Assembly: GCA_963785415.1 (NCBI GenBank)
Contig: CAWAVB010000001.1
Location: 1,922,001-1,986,000, forward strand
Reading direction: 5' to 3'
From: Bog-793 sp963785415
GTDB lineage: Bacteria; Actinomycetota; Acidimicrobiia; Acidimicrobiales; Bog-793
Length of the DNA stretch: 64,000 nt
How positions within the stretch are numbered: position 1 is the first letter of the stretch; each line of letters opens with the position of its first letter. Of this stretch, positions 24,867 through 33,928 are shown in pieces. Both the position numbers and the translations under genes were made by a program. Under the pieces are notes generated by a model. It did not search any database. It was not told where the DNA came from and saw nothing but the letters and a program-made list of their open reading frames with translations.

Positions 24867-26294
24867 TCACCCGCTTTCTGGTGGTTCGAGCGGCGGAGCG
24901 GGGAACGCGTCCGGACCGGGCAGGAGCCCCGCCGCGCAACCGGCGAAGAGCGCAGCGCCGCGGGCGCCCGGCTCCCGCACCGCGACGAGGCACGCACCGG
25001 GGAACCGCGCCATCTTCCTCTTCTGCAGTTGCGCGGCACGGATCCAGCCCCCGGTCATGACGACCCGATCCACGGGGCCACCCAGCCGTTCGACCGCGGC
25101 GTATTGCCGGAACGAGCGCCGCAGCATCTCCTCGACCGCCAGGGCCTTGGCCTGCGCGGCGCTGACGCCGGGTCCGATGCCCGAGAACGACGAGTGGCCG
25201 GTCGCTTCGTCGAAGTCGAAACCAAGCGTCATGCCAGGTGGCCGACGAGTTCCACCCCCGGTCGCCCCGGCGATTGCGGGGTCGGCCCCGGGTGTGTCGC
25301 CAACCGGTCCGCTCGTCTCCGGTTCCACCTCGTCGTCCCAGCCGAGCAGGTCGTAGACGGGTCCGAGCACGAGCCCATAGGGTCGGCCGGCGAGGATCGC
25401 CTGATAACCGGGAACGACGTGGCAGCCGATGCCGACGCCGGTCGCGACCGCGGCGACGAGATCCGCCGGGCCCAAGGGGACGACGCTGCGCACGTAGGCC
25501 TCGGCGGTGCCGCAGGAGTTCAGCATTTCCCGCGGGGTGACGACCCCGGCTCCGAGGGCCGCGCAGATGTGGTCGTGACCCCCGAGCGCGATCGCCGCCC
25601 CGGTCAGACGTTCGAGCCCGGCGGGAGGATCGACGACCCGGCCGAGCAGGCTGCCGGCGGGGAGTGCCTCAGGGAAGAGGCCTTCCGGGAGAGCCGCCCA
25701 CTCGAGCAGCTCGGTCGACCAGTTCGCCCGGCCCACGTCGAACAGCCCGGTGCGGGAGGCGAGCGACCACTCGGCGGCCCGCATCCCACCGAGTCGGTGG
25801 GCGACGTACTCGGGAACGCTCAAGGCGCAGCGGGCAGCGGCCGCCCCGGGCACGTGCCGGAGGATCCAGTGCAGCTTCACGATCGAGGCCGTCGTCGAGG
25901 CCGGCAGGCCGGTGAGCCCCGTGAAGCGCGCCGCGCCGAACTGCTCTTCGAGCTCCGCCTGTTCCTGTGCGCCCCGCACGTCGTACCAAGCGACCGCCGG
26001 CGCCACGGCCTCGCCCCTCGCTCCGAGGAGCGCGAGGGCCTCCGCCATTCCCGTCACGCCGACGCCGGCGACGGGCCCCGCGGGTGCCGTGGCGAGCGCC
26101 GTCACCGTCGCCGCCAGCGCTGCTTCGTAGATGTCCTCCGGCGCCGCCTCGGCGCCCGACGAGGTGAACCGCCAGGGAGTTTCGGCATGGCCGACGGCCA
26201 GCTCTCGCCCGGCGAGGTCCACGACGAGCGCTTTCACACGGGTCGAGCCGACGTCGATGCCGACCAGGCAGCCCTCACCCACCGGGAGCGCCAC
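24867..26294 (-). CDS. FGGY-family carbohydrate kinase
   Basis: 475 aa, actin-fold sugar kinase. The phosphate-binding loop is LVGIDVGSTRVKALVVD, the catalytic Asp lies in AVAWYDVRG or IALGGHDHICAALGAG, and the C-terminal FGGY-like segment is VVMTGGWIRAAQLQKRKM followed by REPGARGAALFAG. The sequence is closest in style to L-fuculokinase/xylulokinase/LsrK-type members; the substrate cannot be fixed. Neighbours (sugar isomerase upstream, aldolase convergent) suggest phosphorylation of a ketose made by the isomerase. The start is GTG or ATG at 26294. The 269-nt gap to the isomerase gene shows no gene. Confidence 0.87.
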   Translation of the reverse strand: MALPVGEGCLVGIDVGSTRVKALVVDLAGRELAVGHAETPWRFTSSGAEAAPEDIYEAALAATVTALATAPAGPVAGVGVTGMAEALALLGARGEAVAPAVAWYDVRGAQEQAELEEQFGAARFTGLTGLPASTTASIVKLHWILRHVPGAAAARCALSVPEYVAHRLGGMRAAEWSLASRTGLFDVGRANWSTELLEWAALPEGLFPEALPAGSLLGRVVDPPAGLERLTGAAIALGGHDHICAALGAGVVTPREMLNSCGTAEAYVRSVVPLGPADLVAAVATGVGIGCHVVPGYQAILAGRPYGLVLGPVYDLLGWDDEVEPETSGPVGDTPGADPAIAGATGGGTRRPPGMTLGFDFDEATGHSSFSGIGPGVSAAQAKALAVEEMLRRSFRQYAAVERLGGPVDRVVMTGGWIRAAQLQKRKMARFPGACLVAVREPGARGAALFAGCAAGLLPGPDAFPAPPLEPPESG

Positions 26295-26563
26295 CTAACT
26301 CAACGCCGCGAGGTGGCGCCGAAGGCCGCCCGGGATCCGGGACGTTCGACGCTCTGCAGGTAACGCCGCTGGGGACCGATCCCAGGTGAGACCGTCCATG
26401 CGGACAGCCTCGCAGACGTGGCGGTGCCGACTTCGGCCGTCCCGGTTTGCTCGGTCGGGTCCCGGCGACCTGTGGCGGGCGGAGTCGGCCGGCCCGAGAG
26501 AAGGCGGCGGCCTCCTCGGTGGCTGCCACGTGGCGGTCTCGATCCAAAGGCCAGGGGGTCCGT

Positions 26564-27988
26564 CTACCGGTGGAGATAGACGTTCCAGCCCAGGTACGTC
26601 TCCAGCGCCTCTTGCAGGGCCGACGCGGTCTGCGAGTGGCTCATCACGACGTGGTGCTCGAAGCCGTTCCGGCACATGTGTTCGAGAAGTGCCTGGAGGC
26701 GCGGGATCTCGATGACGCCGTAGGCGCCGAAGGTGTGCATCGGGTCGTCGGTGAACCGTCCTTCGCCGAGATACGCCCGGATCCGCCCTGAGGCGTCGTC
26801 CGTGCTGACGCGCAGGTAGGTCGCTGGACCGCTCCTGATCCGCCCGTAGAGGGTGCCGTACGTTCGTTCCTTCCCGACGGTGCCGGCGATGATCTCCTGG
26901 AAGTTCATGCTGGTCGACTCCAGGAAGTCGCTCGGCAGGTTGCTGCAGTGGAAGACGACTGCCTTGTCCGGCTCGCCGCTGAAGTTGTTGTTCCAGTCCA
27001 GAATGGCGCTCGGCGTTCCCGCGGCCGCCTGGAGCAACAACATCGAGACAACGCCGGTGACGTCCGCCTCGCAGGCGCTCGGTTTCAGACTGTTGCTCAT
27101 CATGCTCATGACGGTGCACGGGACGACGCCGTAGAACTCCTGGAGCGCGGTCCAGCACTGGATCGCGGTGCCGTCGAGCTGCTCCGATTCCATCCAGTCG
27201 TCGATGACCGCGCCGAGCTTCGCCATCTTCAGCAGCGCCGTATCGGGCACGCCGGTCGTCGAGGTGTAGGCGGCGATCGCCTCGCCCTTCGACGTCACGG
27301 CCGGGTCGTCGTCCGCCAGACGTCCGATCCGTCCCAGCACGTCGGAGAGGTCGAGCGTGATGGTCGAGATCCCCGCCTGCTCGAGCAGCTTCTCGCTGAA
27401 ACGGACGGTATTGAAGTTCGACGGTCGGGCACCGATCGCTCCCACCCGCATCCCCTTCACGGACCTCACCACCCGGCAGACACGGACGAAGCGATCGAGA
27501 TCGGCCGCGAACTCCGCCGAACGTGGTCCGCAGGTGTGGAGCGTGGTGAGCGAGAACGGGATTCCGTACTGCGTCAGGTTGTTGCAGACCGAGAGCTTCC
27601 CGCAGAAGCTGTCCCGCCGATGCGTGATCTGGAGCTTCTCCGTCTCATCGGGGAAGGCGTGCACGAGCACGGGGACTCCGAGCCGCGAACCGCGGATCGT
27701 GTTCGCGACGGCCCGCTCGTCGCCGAAGTTCGGAAGCGTGACGACGATCCCGTCGATCTCCTCGGCATGGTCGCGGAAAAGGCGCGCGCACCTCGCCGCG
27801 TCGTCCAACGACTCCACCGAGCCGTACTCGGTGTCGTCCGGTCCGAGCGCGACAACCTCTAGCCCGGCGGCTCCGAGCACCTCGAGCATCTCGGTTCGAC
27901 CTTCGCGGCACAGCTCGCTGGGGAAAAAGCCGCGGTTTCCGACGACAAGGCCGACCGTCACGGGACGATTCACTGGTTCAATGCGCAT
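26564..27988 (-). CDS. L-fucose/L-arabinose isomerase-family protein
   Basis: 474 aa with the FucI/AraA-like architecture: an N-terminal Rossmann-like domain (VTVGLVVGNRGFFPSELCRE), a substrate domain with DGIVVTLPNFGDERAV, and a C-terminal beta domain. Probable metal-site residues lie in QCWTALQEFYGVVPCTVMS (Glu) and in LDWNNNF. Such enzymes interconvert aldose and ketose with a divalent metal; some relatives act on sulfoquinovose or other unusual sugars, so the substrate is open. Placed between the AKR and FGGY kinase genes on one strand, it fits an isomerase-kinase-aldolase route. Confidence 0.82.
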   Translation of the reverse strand: MRIEPVNRPVTVGLVVGNRGFFPSELCREGRTEMLEVLGAAGLEVVALGPDDTEYGSVESLDDAARCARLFRDHAEEIDGIVVTLPNFGDERAVANTIRGSRLGVPVLVHAFPDETEKLQITHRRDSFCGKLSVCNNLTQYGIPFSLTTLHTCGPRSAEFAADLDRFVRVCRVVRSVKGMRVGAIGARPSNFNTVRFSEKLLEQAGISTITLDLSDVLGRIGRLADDDPAVTSKGEAIAAYTSTTGVPDTALLKMAKLGAVIDDWMESEQLDGTAIQCWTALQEFYGVVPCTVMSMMSNSLKPSACEADVTGVVSMLLLQAAAGTPSAILDWNNNFSGEPDKAVVFHCSNLPSDFLESTSMNFQEIIAGTVGKERTYGTLYGRIRSGPATYLRVSTDDASGRIRAYLGEGRFTDDPMHTFGAYGVIEIPRLQALLEHMCRNGFEHHVVMSHSQTASALQEALETYLGWNVYLHR

Positions 27989-28145
27989 GTCTGGCGATGA
28001 TAACTACTCCCAAGTTGCGCCGCGGAGCCAGATTCAGGCTGCGGCGGGGGAGCTGCCAGCCCGTGATGCGCAGGTGTCTTTCCTGGTGAGCATGAGGATG
28101 ACGGATCGACGCGGATCGCGTCGTGGCGCGCTTCGCGGTGCGGAG

Positions 28146-29129
28146 TCAGATGTTGATACGGGACATCTGCTCCGCGGCGTAACGGTCGCCCGCCACGGAT
28201 CCCCTTGGCACGGCTACATCGATGGCGACAAGATCCTCCGGAGTGAGCTCGATCTCCAGAGCCCGGACGTTCTGTTCCAGGTAGCTTCGCCGTTTCGTCC
28301 CGGGGATCGGCACCACGTCGTCGCCCTGGGCGAGCACCCAGGCGAGCGCCAACTGGGTGGGAGTGACGCCCTTGGTCTCGGACAACGTCGTGAGTCTCTT
28401 GACGAGTGCCAGGTTGGCGGCGAAGTTCTCGCCCTGGAAGCGCGGGTTGTGGCGCCGGAAGTCGGACTCGCCGAACTGGTCCGGGTCGACGAAATGTCCG
28501 GAGGTGAAGCCTCTTGCCAAGGGGCTGTAGGCGACCATCCCGATGCCGAGCTCGCGCAAGGTGGCGAGCAGACCGTCTTCCGGGTCCCGGGTGAAAAGCG
28601 AGTACTCGTTCTGGGACGCGGCGATGGGATGCACGGCGTGGGCGCGTCGCACGGTCGCCGGCGCCGCCTCGGAGATGCCCAGATACCGCACCTTGCCGGC
28701 TTGGACCAGCTCGTGCATCGCTCCCCAGGTGTCCTCGATCGGGACGGTGGTGTCGATGCGGTGCTGGTAGTAGAGGTCGATGTGATCGACGCCGAGTCGC
28801 TGGAGGGACGCGTCGCAAGCCCGCCGCACGTAATCGGGCTTGCCGTTGACGCTGACGAAGCTGCCGTCCGGTAAACGCTCGTTGCCGAACTTCGTGGCCA
28901 GCACGACCTCGTCCCGCCGTCCGGCGATCGCCCGTCCGACCAGCTGCTCGTTCGTGAAGGGACCGTACATGTCGGCGGTGTCGAAGAACGTCACGCCCAG
29001 CTCGAGCGCCCGGTGGATCGTCGCGATCGACTCCTCGTCATCTCCCGGGCCGTAGGACTGGCTCATCCCCATGCACCCGAGCCCGAGAGCCGAAACCCGC
29101 AGTCCCTGGCCCAACGCCCGTTGCCGCAT
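28146..29129 (-). CDS. aldo/keto reductase
   Basis: 327 aa, full-length AKR barrel of the YajO/AKR11-13 type. The catalytic tetrad is visible: FFDTADMYG (D50, Y55), VLATKFGN (K80) and LYYQHRID (H123). The NADPH loop VVPIPGTKRRSYLEQN is near the C-terminus. I chose the ATG at 29129 (MRQRALGQGL) because the protein begins at the normal first beta strand and GGGAG lies about six bases upstream; the longer open frame adds non-homologous sequence. It lies 157 nt upstream of the isomerase gene on the same strand and may reduce the aldehyde from the aldolase step, which is inference. Confidence 0.9.
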   Translation of the reverse strand: MRQRALGQGLRVSALGLGCMGMSQSYGPGDDEESIATIHRALELGVTFFDTADMYGPFTNEQLVGRAIAGRRDEVVLATKFGNERLPDGSFVSVNGKPDYVRRACDASLQRLGVDHIDLYYQHRIDTTVPIEDTWGAMHELVQAGKVRYLGISEAAPATVRRAHAVHPIAASQNEYSLFTRDPEDGLLATLRELGIGMVAYSPLARGFTSGHFVDPDQFGESDFRRHNPRFQGENFAANLALVKRLTTLSETKGVTPTQLALAWVLAQGDDVVPIPGTKRRSYLEQNVRALEIELTPEDLVAIDVAVPRGSVAGDRYAAEQMSRINI

Positions 29130-29500
29130 TCCGTCTCCCGTCTCCGTCCTTGTTTCGTTCAGACTAGGGAACATGCACCCAGGTTGCGCAGCAACTGCGG
29201 GTCGGGAGCTCCCGATCGGCGAATTCGGACGGTGCGGTGAGAATCCGCCGGGTGACGCGGCGCGTGCCGGAGGTGGTATCCGAGCGGAGCCACGAAGGCC
29301 GGAACCGGGCACGAACGCTCATCCGCCGGCGGCGCGATAGTCATGGGTCAGTCCAATCAAGTGGAACCGGAACGCGATGGAATCCTTTCGTGCCGCCGCC
29401 GCGTCGGGACGGAGTCTCGCGCCGACGCCGAACCCGGCGACGCGGGCGGGGTGCTGCGTTCTGGCGGATCGGTCCTGTCCCACGACGGAGAGATGATGAG
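29130..29500. other. divergent promoter region between AKR and glpK
   Basis: 371 nt separating two divergently read genes. It must hold the AKR-operon promoter (minus) and the glpK promoter (plus). A TAGTCT (minus strand, near 29161-29166) is a possible -10, but I see no convincing -35, palindrome or riboswitch. No gene is supported here. Confidence 0.35.
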
Positions 29501-31000
29501 ATGAAGGCGTCGTGCGTGGTCGCGATCGATCAGGGCACGACGAACACGCGCGTGCTCGTCGTCGACGACCACGGTCAGGTCGTCGCCAGCGCGGCGCGCG
29601 AGCTACCGCTCCTTTGTCCACGCCCGGGGTGGGTCGAGCACGATCCCGAGCGCATCTGGGACGACACGTGTTCGCTCATCGGGGAGTCGCTCTCAGATTC
29701 CGGGCGTTCCGTTCTCGATGTCGCCGGAATCGGCATCGCGAACCAGCGCGAGACCGTCGTCTTGTGGGAACGATCGACGGGTCGTCCGGTGTCGAACGCG
29801 ATCGTGTGGCAGGACCGTCGCACCACGCCGATGTGTCAGCGGCTGATCGCCGACGGTGCAGGGGAATGGGTCCGCGAACGTACCGGTCTCGTGCTCGATC
29901 CCTATTTCTCAGCGTCGAAGATCGCCTGGCTCCTCGACAGCGATTCAGAGTTGCGCCGCGGCGCCGAACAAGGTGACCTCTGCGCCGGCACGATCGAGAG
30001 TTTCCTCATCTTCCGGCTGACCGGGGGGGTTCACGTCACCGAGCCGACGAACGCGTCCCGCACGATGCTGATGGACCTCGAGACGCTCGACTGGGACGAG
30101 GACCTGCTCGCTCTCTTCAATGTCCCCCGGATGCTCCTGCCTGAGATCCACCCCTCGGCCGAGGTCTTCGGCGAGTCCACGGCCGGTCTGGAACTCGGCC
30201 GCCCCGTTCCCGTCGCGGGAGCGCTCGGCGATCAGCAGTCCGCCCTCTTCGCGCAAGCCTGCTTCGGACCTGGGCTCGCCAAGAACACCTACGGGACAGG
30301 ATCATTTCTGCTCGAGAACACGGGCACCGAGCGTCTCCGCGCCGGCGACCTCCTCGACACCGTGGCGTTCTCCGCGCCGGGAGAGCCGGCTTCGTACGCG
30401 CTGGAAGGCTCGATCTTCGCGACCGGATCTGCGGTGCAGTGGCTGCGCGACGGCCTCGGGATCATCAACTCGGCCGCCGAGACGGCAGGTCTGGCGGCGA
30501 GCCTCGCCGACAACGATGACGTCTGGTTCGTACCGGCACTGGGCGGTCTTGGCGCGCCGTATTGGGACCCCGAGGCGCGCGGCACTCTGCTCGGAGTGAC
30601 GAGGGGGACGACGAGGGCCCACATCGTGCGGGCCGTGCTTGAGAGCATCGCCTACCAGACGCTTGACGTGACCGAAGCGATGGCGGCGGCCGGGCGTCCG
30701 GTCACCGAGCTGCGCGTCGACGGGGGTGCGTCCGTGAACGACTGGCTCATGCAGTTCCAGAGCGACCTGCTCGGCGTACCCGTCGACGTCGCCGCGACGA
30801 CAGAGGCGACGGGGCTCGGCGCGGCGTTCTGTGCCGGTCTGGCGGCCGGGTTGTGGAATGACCAGGCGGAGGTCGCCCGTCTAAGGGCATCCGGTCGGCG
30901 TTTTGAGCCGGACCCGGGGCGTGTCGACCGGCAGCGGGGACATGCGCGCTGGAAGGAAGCGGTCGAGCGTGCCCGGCACTGGGTTGTCGCGCCTGGGTAA
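29501..31000 (+). CDS. glpK: glycerol kinase
   Basis: 499 aa, standard length for GlpK. Motifs are VVAIDQGTTNTRVLVVD (phosphate 1), GIANQRETVVLWERSTG (glycerol-binding Arg/Glu), NAIVWQDRRTTPMC (the WQD catalytic region), EPTNASRTMLMDLETLDWD, GALGDQQSALFAQACF (catalytic Asp) and the C-terminal ELRVDGGASVNDWLMQFQ with TEATGLGAAFCAGLA. The reaction is ATP-dependent phosphorylation of glycerol to glycerol 3-phosphate in the cytoplasm. GGAGAGATGATGAG just upstream provides the Shine-Dalgarno for the ATG at 29501. No glpF or glpD is adjacent. A link to the neighbouring sugar cluster through triose phosphates is plausible. Confidence 0.94.
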   Translation: MKASCVVAIDQGTTNTRVLVVDDHGQVVASAARELPLLCPRPGWVEHDPERIWDDTCSLIGESLSDSGRSVLDVAGIGIANQRETVVLWERSTGRPVSNAIVWQDRRTTPMCQRLIADGAGEWVRERTGLVLDPYFSASKIAWLLDSDSELRRGAEQGDLCAGTIESFLIFRLTGGVHVTEPTNASRTMLMDLETLDWDEDLLALFNVPRMLLPEIHPSAEVFGESTAGLELGRPVPVAGALGDQQSALFAQACFGPGLAKNTYGTGSFLLENTGTERLRAGDLLDTVAFSAPGEPASYALEGSIFATGSAVQWLRDGLGIINSAAETAGLAASLADNDDVWFVPALGGLGAPYWDPEARGTLLGVTRGTTRAHIVRAVLESIAYQTLDVTEAMAAAGRPVTELRVDGGASVNDWLMQFQSDLLGVPVDVAATTEATGLGAAFCAGLAAGLWNDQAEVARLRASGRRFEPDPGRVDRQRGHARWKEAVERARHWVVAPG

Positions 31001-31192
31001 TCCCGACAGGCAACGAGCGCGACCGTTGGCACGCTCGCAGTCGGTGAGGATCGAACTTCTTCCGCTGTGTCTAACGGCGTTGGCCCTTGGCCCTCTCTGG
31101 CACGCTCGTCGCCTAGTGGAGCCGCGAACAGACATCCACGCGTCGGGGGCGGACCTTCGGTCGATTCCGCCAGGACTTGACGCAGTCCCTCG

Positions 31193-32830
31193 TCAGCGCT
31201 TCGGACCAGATCGGGGTGGGGTGGAGGTCGCGAAAGTGTCGCCGCGACGTCCGCCGACGCTTGTTCTCCCCGGGAGGGTCACGAGCGCGATCGCGGCGGC
31301 ACCGAGAGCGACGATCGCGGCGGTGGTCAGACCGAGATCCATCCCGCTGATGAAGGCGGCACGGGCGGCACGCGCGATCACGGCGCCGATGGTGCCGCCG
31401 ACCCCGTGGGCGGCGGCCAGCGCCGAACCGAGTGTGTCGTGGACGGCCCCGAGGAGCCTGCCGCCCAGGTGGTAGGGGGCGAGCGCACCGGTGAGGCGGT
31501 CCTGATAGCGGTTGGAAAGCAGGCTGCCGATCACGGCGACGCCGAGGGCGCCGCCGACCTGGAGGAAGGTGCCGTTGGTGGCGCTGCCGACACCCGTGTG
31601 CGCCCTCGGGAGCGAGCCCATGACCGACGCGGTCGCCGAGGGGATGACGAGCCCGGCGCCGACTCCGACCAGGGCCAGGCCGGCGACGATGCCGCCGTAG
31701 GTCGTCGTGACCGTGGCGCCGGAGATCAGCCAGAGACCGGCGGTGGCACAGAGCAGGCCGGTGGCGATCGTCAGCCTCGTGCCGACGACGCGTACGGCTT
31801 CGCTCGAGAGCGGGGCGGTCAGGGCGATCGCGCCGGCGGCGGGGAGCGTGCGCACGCCCGCCTGCAACGGGGTGTAACCGAGCTGGAACTGGAGGAACTG
31901 GGTGAGAACGAAGAAGGCGCCCAGCATGCCGAACATCACGAGGCCGACCGACGTGACGGCGGCAGAGAAGTTCCTGTCGCGGAAAAAGCGCAGGTTGAGC
32001 ATCGGATACGCGGCGACCCGCTCCCGATACACGAATGCGGCGACGATCGCGAGCCCACCGAAGCCGGTGGCGGTCACCAGCGTCGACGACCAGCCGTGCA
32101 CGGGCGCCTCGATGATCGCGCAGAGCAGAAGACCGAGCCCGGCGATCGACAGCAGCGACCCGGAGAGGTCCGGGGGACGGGCCTCGGGACTCCTCGAGTC
32201 GGGGACGAGTGGAAGGGCGCAGACGAAGCCGACGGCGGCGATCGGGACGTTGATCAGGAATACCGATCCCCACCAGAAGTGCGCGAGAAGCAGTCCGCCG
32301 ACGATCGGGCCGAGCGCGATCCCGGCCCCGCTCGTCGCGCCCCAGAGGCCGATCGCCCGTCGCCGGTCGTGCGGTTCCGTGAAGGTGTTGGTGATAATCG
32401 CCAACGTGGAGGGCATGATCAGCGCCGCTCCGAAGCCCATGCTCGCGCGGGCCGCGATCAGCATCCCGACCGAGCCGGAGAGCGCGGCCCAGGTGGAGCA
32501 GGCGGCGAATGTGACCAGTCCCGCAAGGAACGTCCGTTTGCGGCCGACCCGGTCGGCGAGGCTGCCGGCCACCAGCATCAGCCCGGCGAACAGCACCACG
32601 TAAGCGTCGACGATCCACTGCAGGTCGCTCGAGCTGGCGTGCAGCTTGCGCACCAGCGTCGGCAGGGCGACGTTCAGGACGGTGCCGTCGAGCGAGACGA
32701 TTAGCAGTGACACACACAGCACTGCCAGCGCCATCCAGCGCCGCGACGAAACAGCTTCCCCGGCGCCGTGATCGATCGCGCTAGGCACGGGCGCGCACGG
32801 TAGCACCGGTGGGGAAGGCTCGAGAGCCAC
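31193..32830 (-). CDS. MFS drug exporter, DHA2 (EmrB/QacA) family
   Basis: 545 aa with about 14 hydrophobic segments. DHA2 hallmarks are motif D1 (SLDGTVLNVALPTLVRKL), motif A (GSLADRVGRKRTFLAG), motif B (RASMGFGAALIMPSTLA) and motif C (GATSGAGIALGPIVGG). Proton-driven export of drugs or metabolites is expected. The start is a GTG at 32830; an internal start near the SSRRWMALAVLC segment is also possible. It stands alone: glpK ends 192 nt away on the other strand, and no TetR/MarR regulator is adjacent. Confidence 0.93.
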   Translation of the reverse strand: MALEPSPPVLPCAPVPSAIDHGAGEAVSSRRWMALAVLCVSLLIVSLDGTVLNVALPTLVRKLHASSSDLQWIVDAYVVLFAGLMLVAGSLADRVGRKRTFLAGLVTFAACSTWAALSGSVGMLIAARASMGFGAALIMPSTLAIITNTFTEPHDRRRAIGLWGATSGAGIALGPIVGGLLLAHFWWGSVFLINVPIAAVGFVCALPLVPDSRSPEARPPDLSGSLLSIAGLGLLLCAIIEAPVHGWSSTLVTATGFGGLAIVAAFVYRERVAAYPMLNLRFFRDRNFSAAVTSVGLVMFGMLGAFFVLTQFLQFQLGYTPLQAGVRTLPAAGAIALTAPLSSEAVRVVGTRLTIATGLLCATAGLWLISGATVTTTYGGIVAGLALVGVGAGLVIPSATASVMGSLPRAHTGVGSATNGTFLQVGGALGVAVIGSLLSNRYQDRLTGALAPYHLGGRLLGAVHDTLGSALAAAHGVGGTIGAVIARAARAAFISGMDLGLTTAAIVALGAAAIALVTLPGRTSVGGRRGDTFATSTPPRSGPKR

Positions 32831-32952
32831 GAGGTGTACGTCGCCGGAGCCGCTACTGGGGGGCTTGGCTGGAGCCCGCGCTCGCCAGGTCGATGGACTC
32901 GAATTGCGCGATCACCAGCACTCCGAGAGCAGCGAACCGGCATACTTGTCCC

Positions 32953-33747
32953 ATGAGAACTCGCCAATCGGCGGTGAGCTGGATGTGCGACATGGACGGC
33001 GTGCTCGTGAATGGGGCGGTGCCGGTACCAGGGGCTGATCGTTTCATCGCGGCCCTCGACAAGGCCGGTTTCAGCTTCCTCGTTCTCACGAACAACTCGC
33101 GCTTCTCCCCGAAAGACCTCGCCTCGCGGCTCACCGACAGCGGGCTCTCGATCCCGCCCGAGGCGCTGTGGACATCGGCGCTCGCGACCGCCCGTTTTCT
33201 CGACAGCCAACGACCGAACGGAAGGGCGTTCGTCATCGGTGAAGCCGGCCTGACGAGCGCGCTGCATGACATCGGCTACGTGCTCACCGACCGGGATCCC
33301 GACTACGTCGTTCTGGGCGAGACCCGTACCTACAGCTTCGAGGCGATCACCAAGGCCATCCGGTTGATCGACCGGGGGGCGCGGTTCATCGCGACGAACC
33401 CCGACGCGACCGGGCCCTCGCCCGGGGGCAACCTGCCGGCCACCGGATCGGTCGCCGCGATGATCCAGCACGCGACCGAACAGGCGCCCTATTTCGTGGG
33501 CAAGCCCAACCCGCTCATGATCCGGGAGGGGCTCAACGTCCTCGGCGCCCACTCGGTGACGACCGCGATGGTGGGCGACCGGATGGATACCGACGTCGTT
33601 GCCGGCATTGAGGCCGGTCTCGAGACGATCCTCGTCCTCTCTGGGGTGACGCGCCCCGAGGACATCGAGCGGTTCCCCTACCGTCCGTCCCGTGTCGTCG
33701 ACTCGGTCGCCGACCTCGCGGATGAGATTGCTGGGACGACGGCGTAG
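32953..33747 (+). CDS. HAD-superfamily phosphatase, NagD-like (HAD-IIA)
   Basis: 264 aa. HAD motif I is WMCDMDGVLV (nucleophile Asp), motif II LVLTNNSRFSP (Thr), motif III the Lys in YFVGKPNPLM, and motif IV AMVGDRMDTDVVAG. The cap is inserted between motifs II and III as in subfamily IIA (NagD, 4-nitrophenylphosphatase, phosphoglycolate phosphatase-like). It probably dephosphorylates a nucleotide or sugar phosphate in the cytoplasm. ATG at 32953; the flanking genes are on the other strand, so it is likely monocistronic. Confidence 0.9.
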   Translation: MRTRQSAVSWMCDMDGVLVNGAVPVPGADRFIAALDKAGFSFLVLTNNSRFSPKDLASRLTDSGLSIPPEALWTSALATARFLDSQRPNGRAFVIGEAGLTSALHDIGYVLTDRDPDYVVLGETRTYSFEAITKAIRLIDRGARFIATNPDATGPSPGGNLPATGSVAAMIQHATEQAPYFVGKPNPLMIREGLNVLGAHSVTTAMVGDRMDTDVVAGIEAGLETILVLSGVTRPEDIERFPYRPSRVVDSVADLADEIAGTTA

Positions 33748-33928
33748 TACCAGGTCTTCGGTCCGGAGCGCCCCGCTTGCGCAGCCGGGGGGAGCGCAGC
33801 TAGCCCTCGTCAGCTCTGCCCGACGCCATGATGCGAGCACGCCGTGCCAACGCAGTCGAGGACCTGGTCTGCGGCGGGTGCCGCGGGCTCTGACACAACT
33901 TCATCCTTGGTGATTCCGACTTGGCTCA

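Noticed and set aside
27357..28874. 505-codon open frame on the plus strand
   Set aside because: It runs antisense across the isomerase and AKR genes and the gap between them; both minus-strand proteins have complete family motifs, so this frame is an artefact of GC-rich codons.
24063..31000. Assignment of the sugar cluster to sulfoquinovose or AI-2 (lsr) degradation
   Set aside because: Relatives of single enzymes occur in those pathways, but the diagnostic sulfoquinovosidase, sulfolactaldehyde enzymes, LsrB transporter or LsrR regulator are absent, so no specific substrate is claimed.
31406..32704. 432-codon open frame on the plus strand
   Set aside because: It is the antisense shadow of the DHA2 exporter gene; its sequence is Glu/Arg/Gly-rich without any domain.
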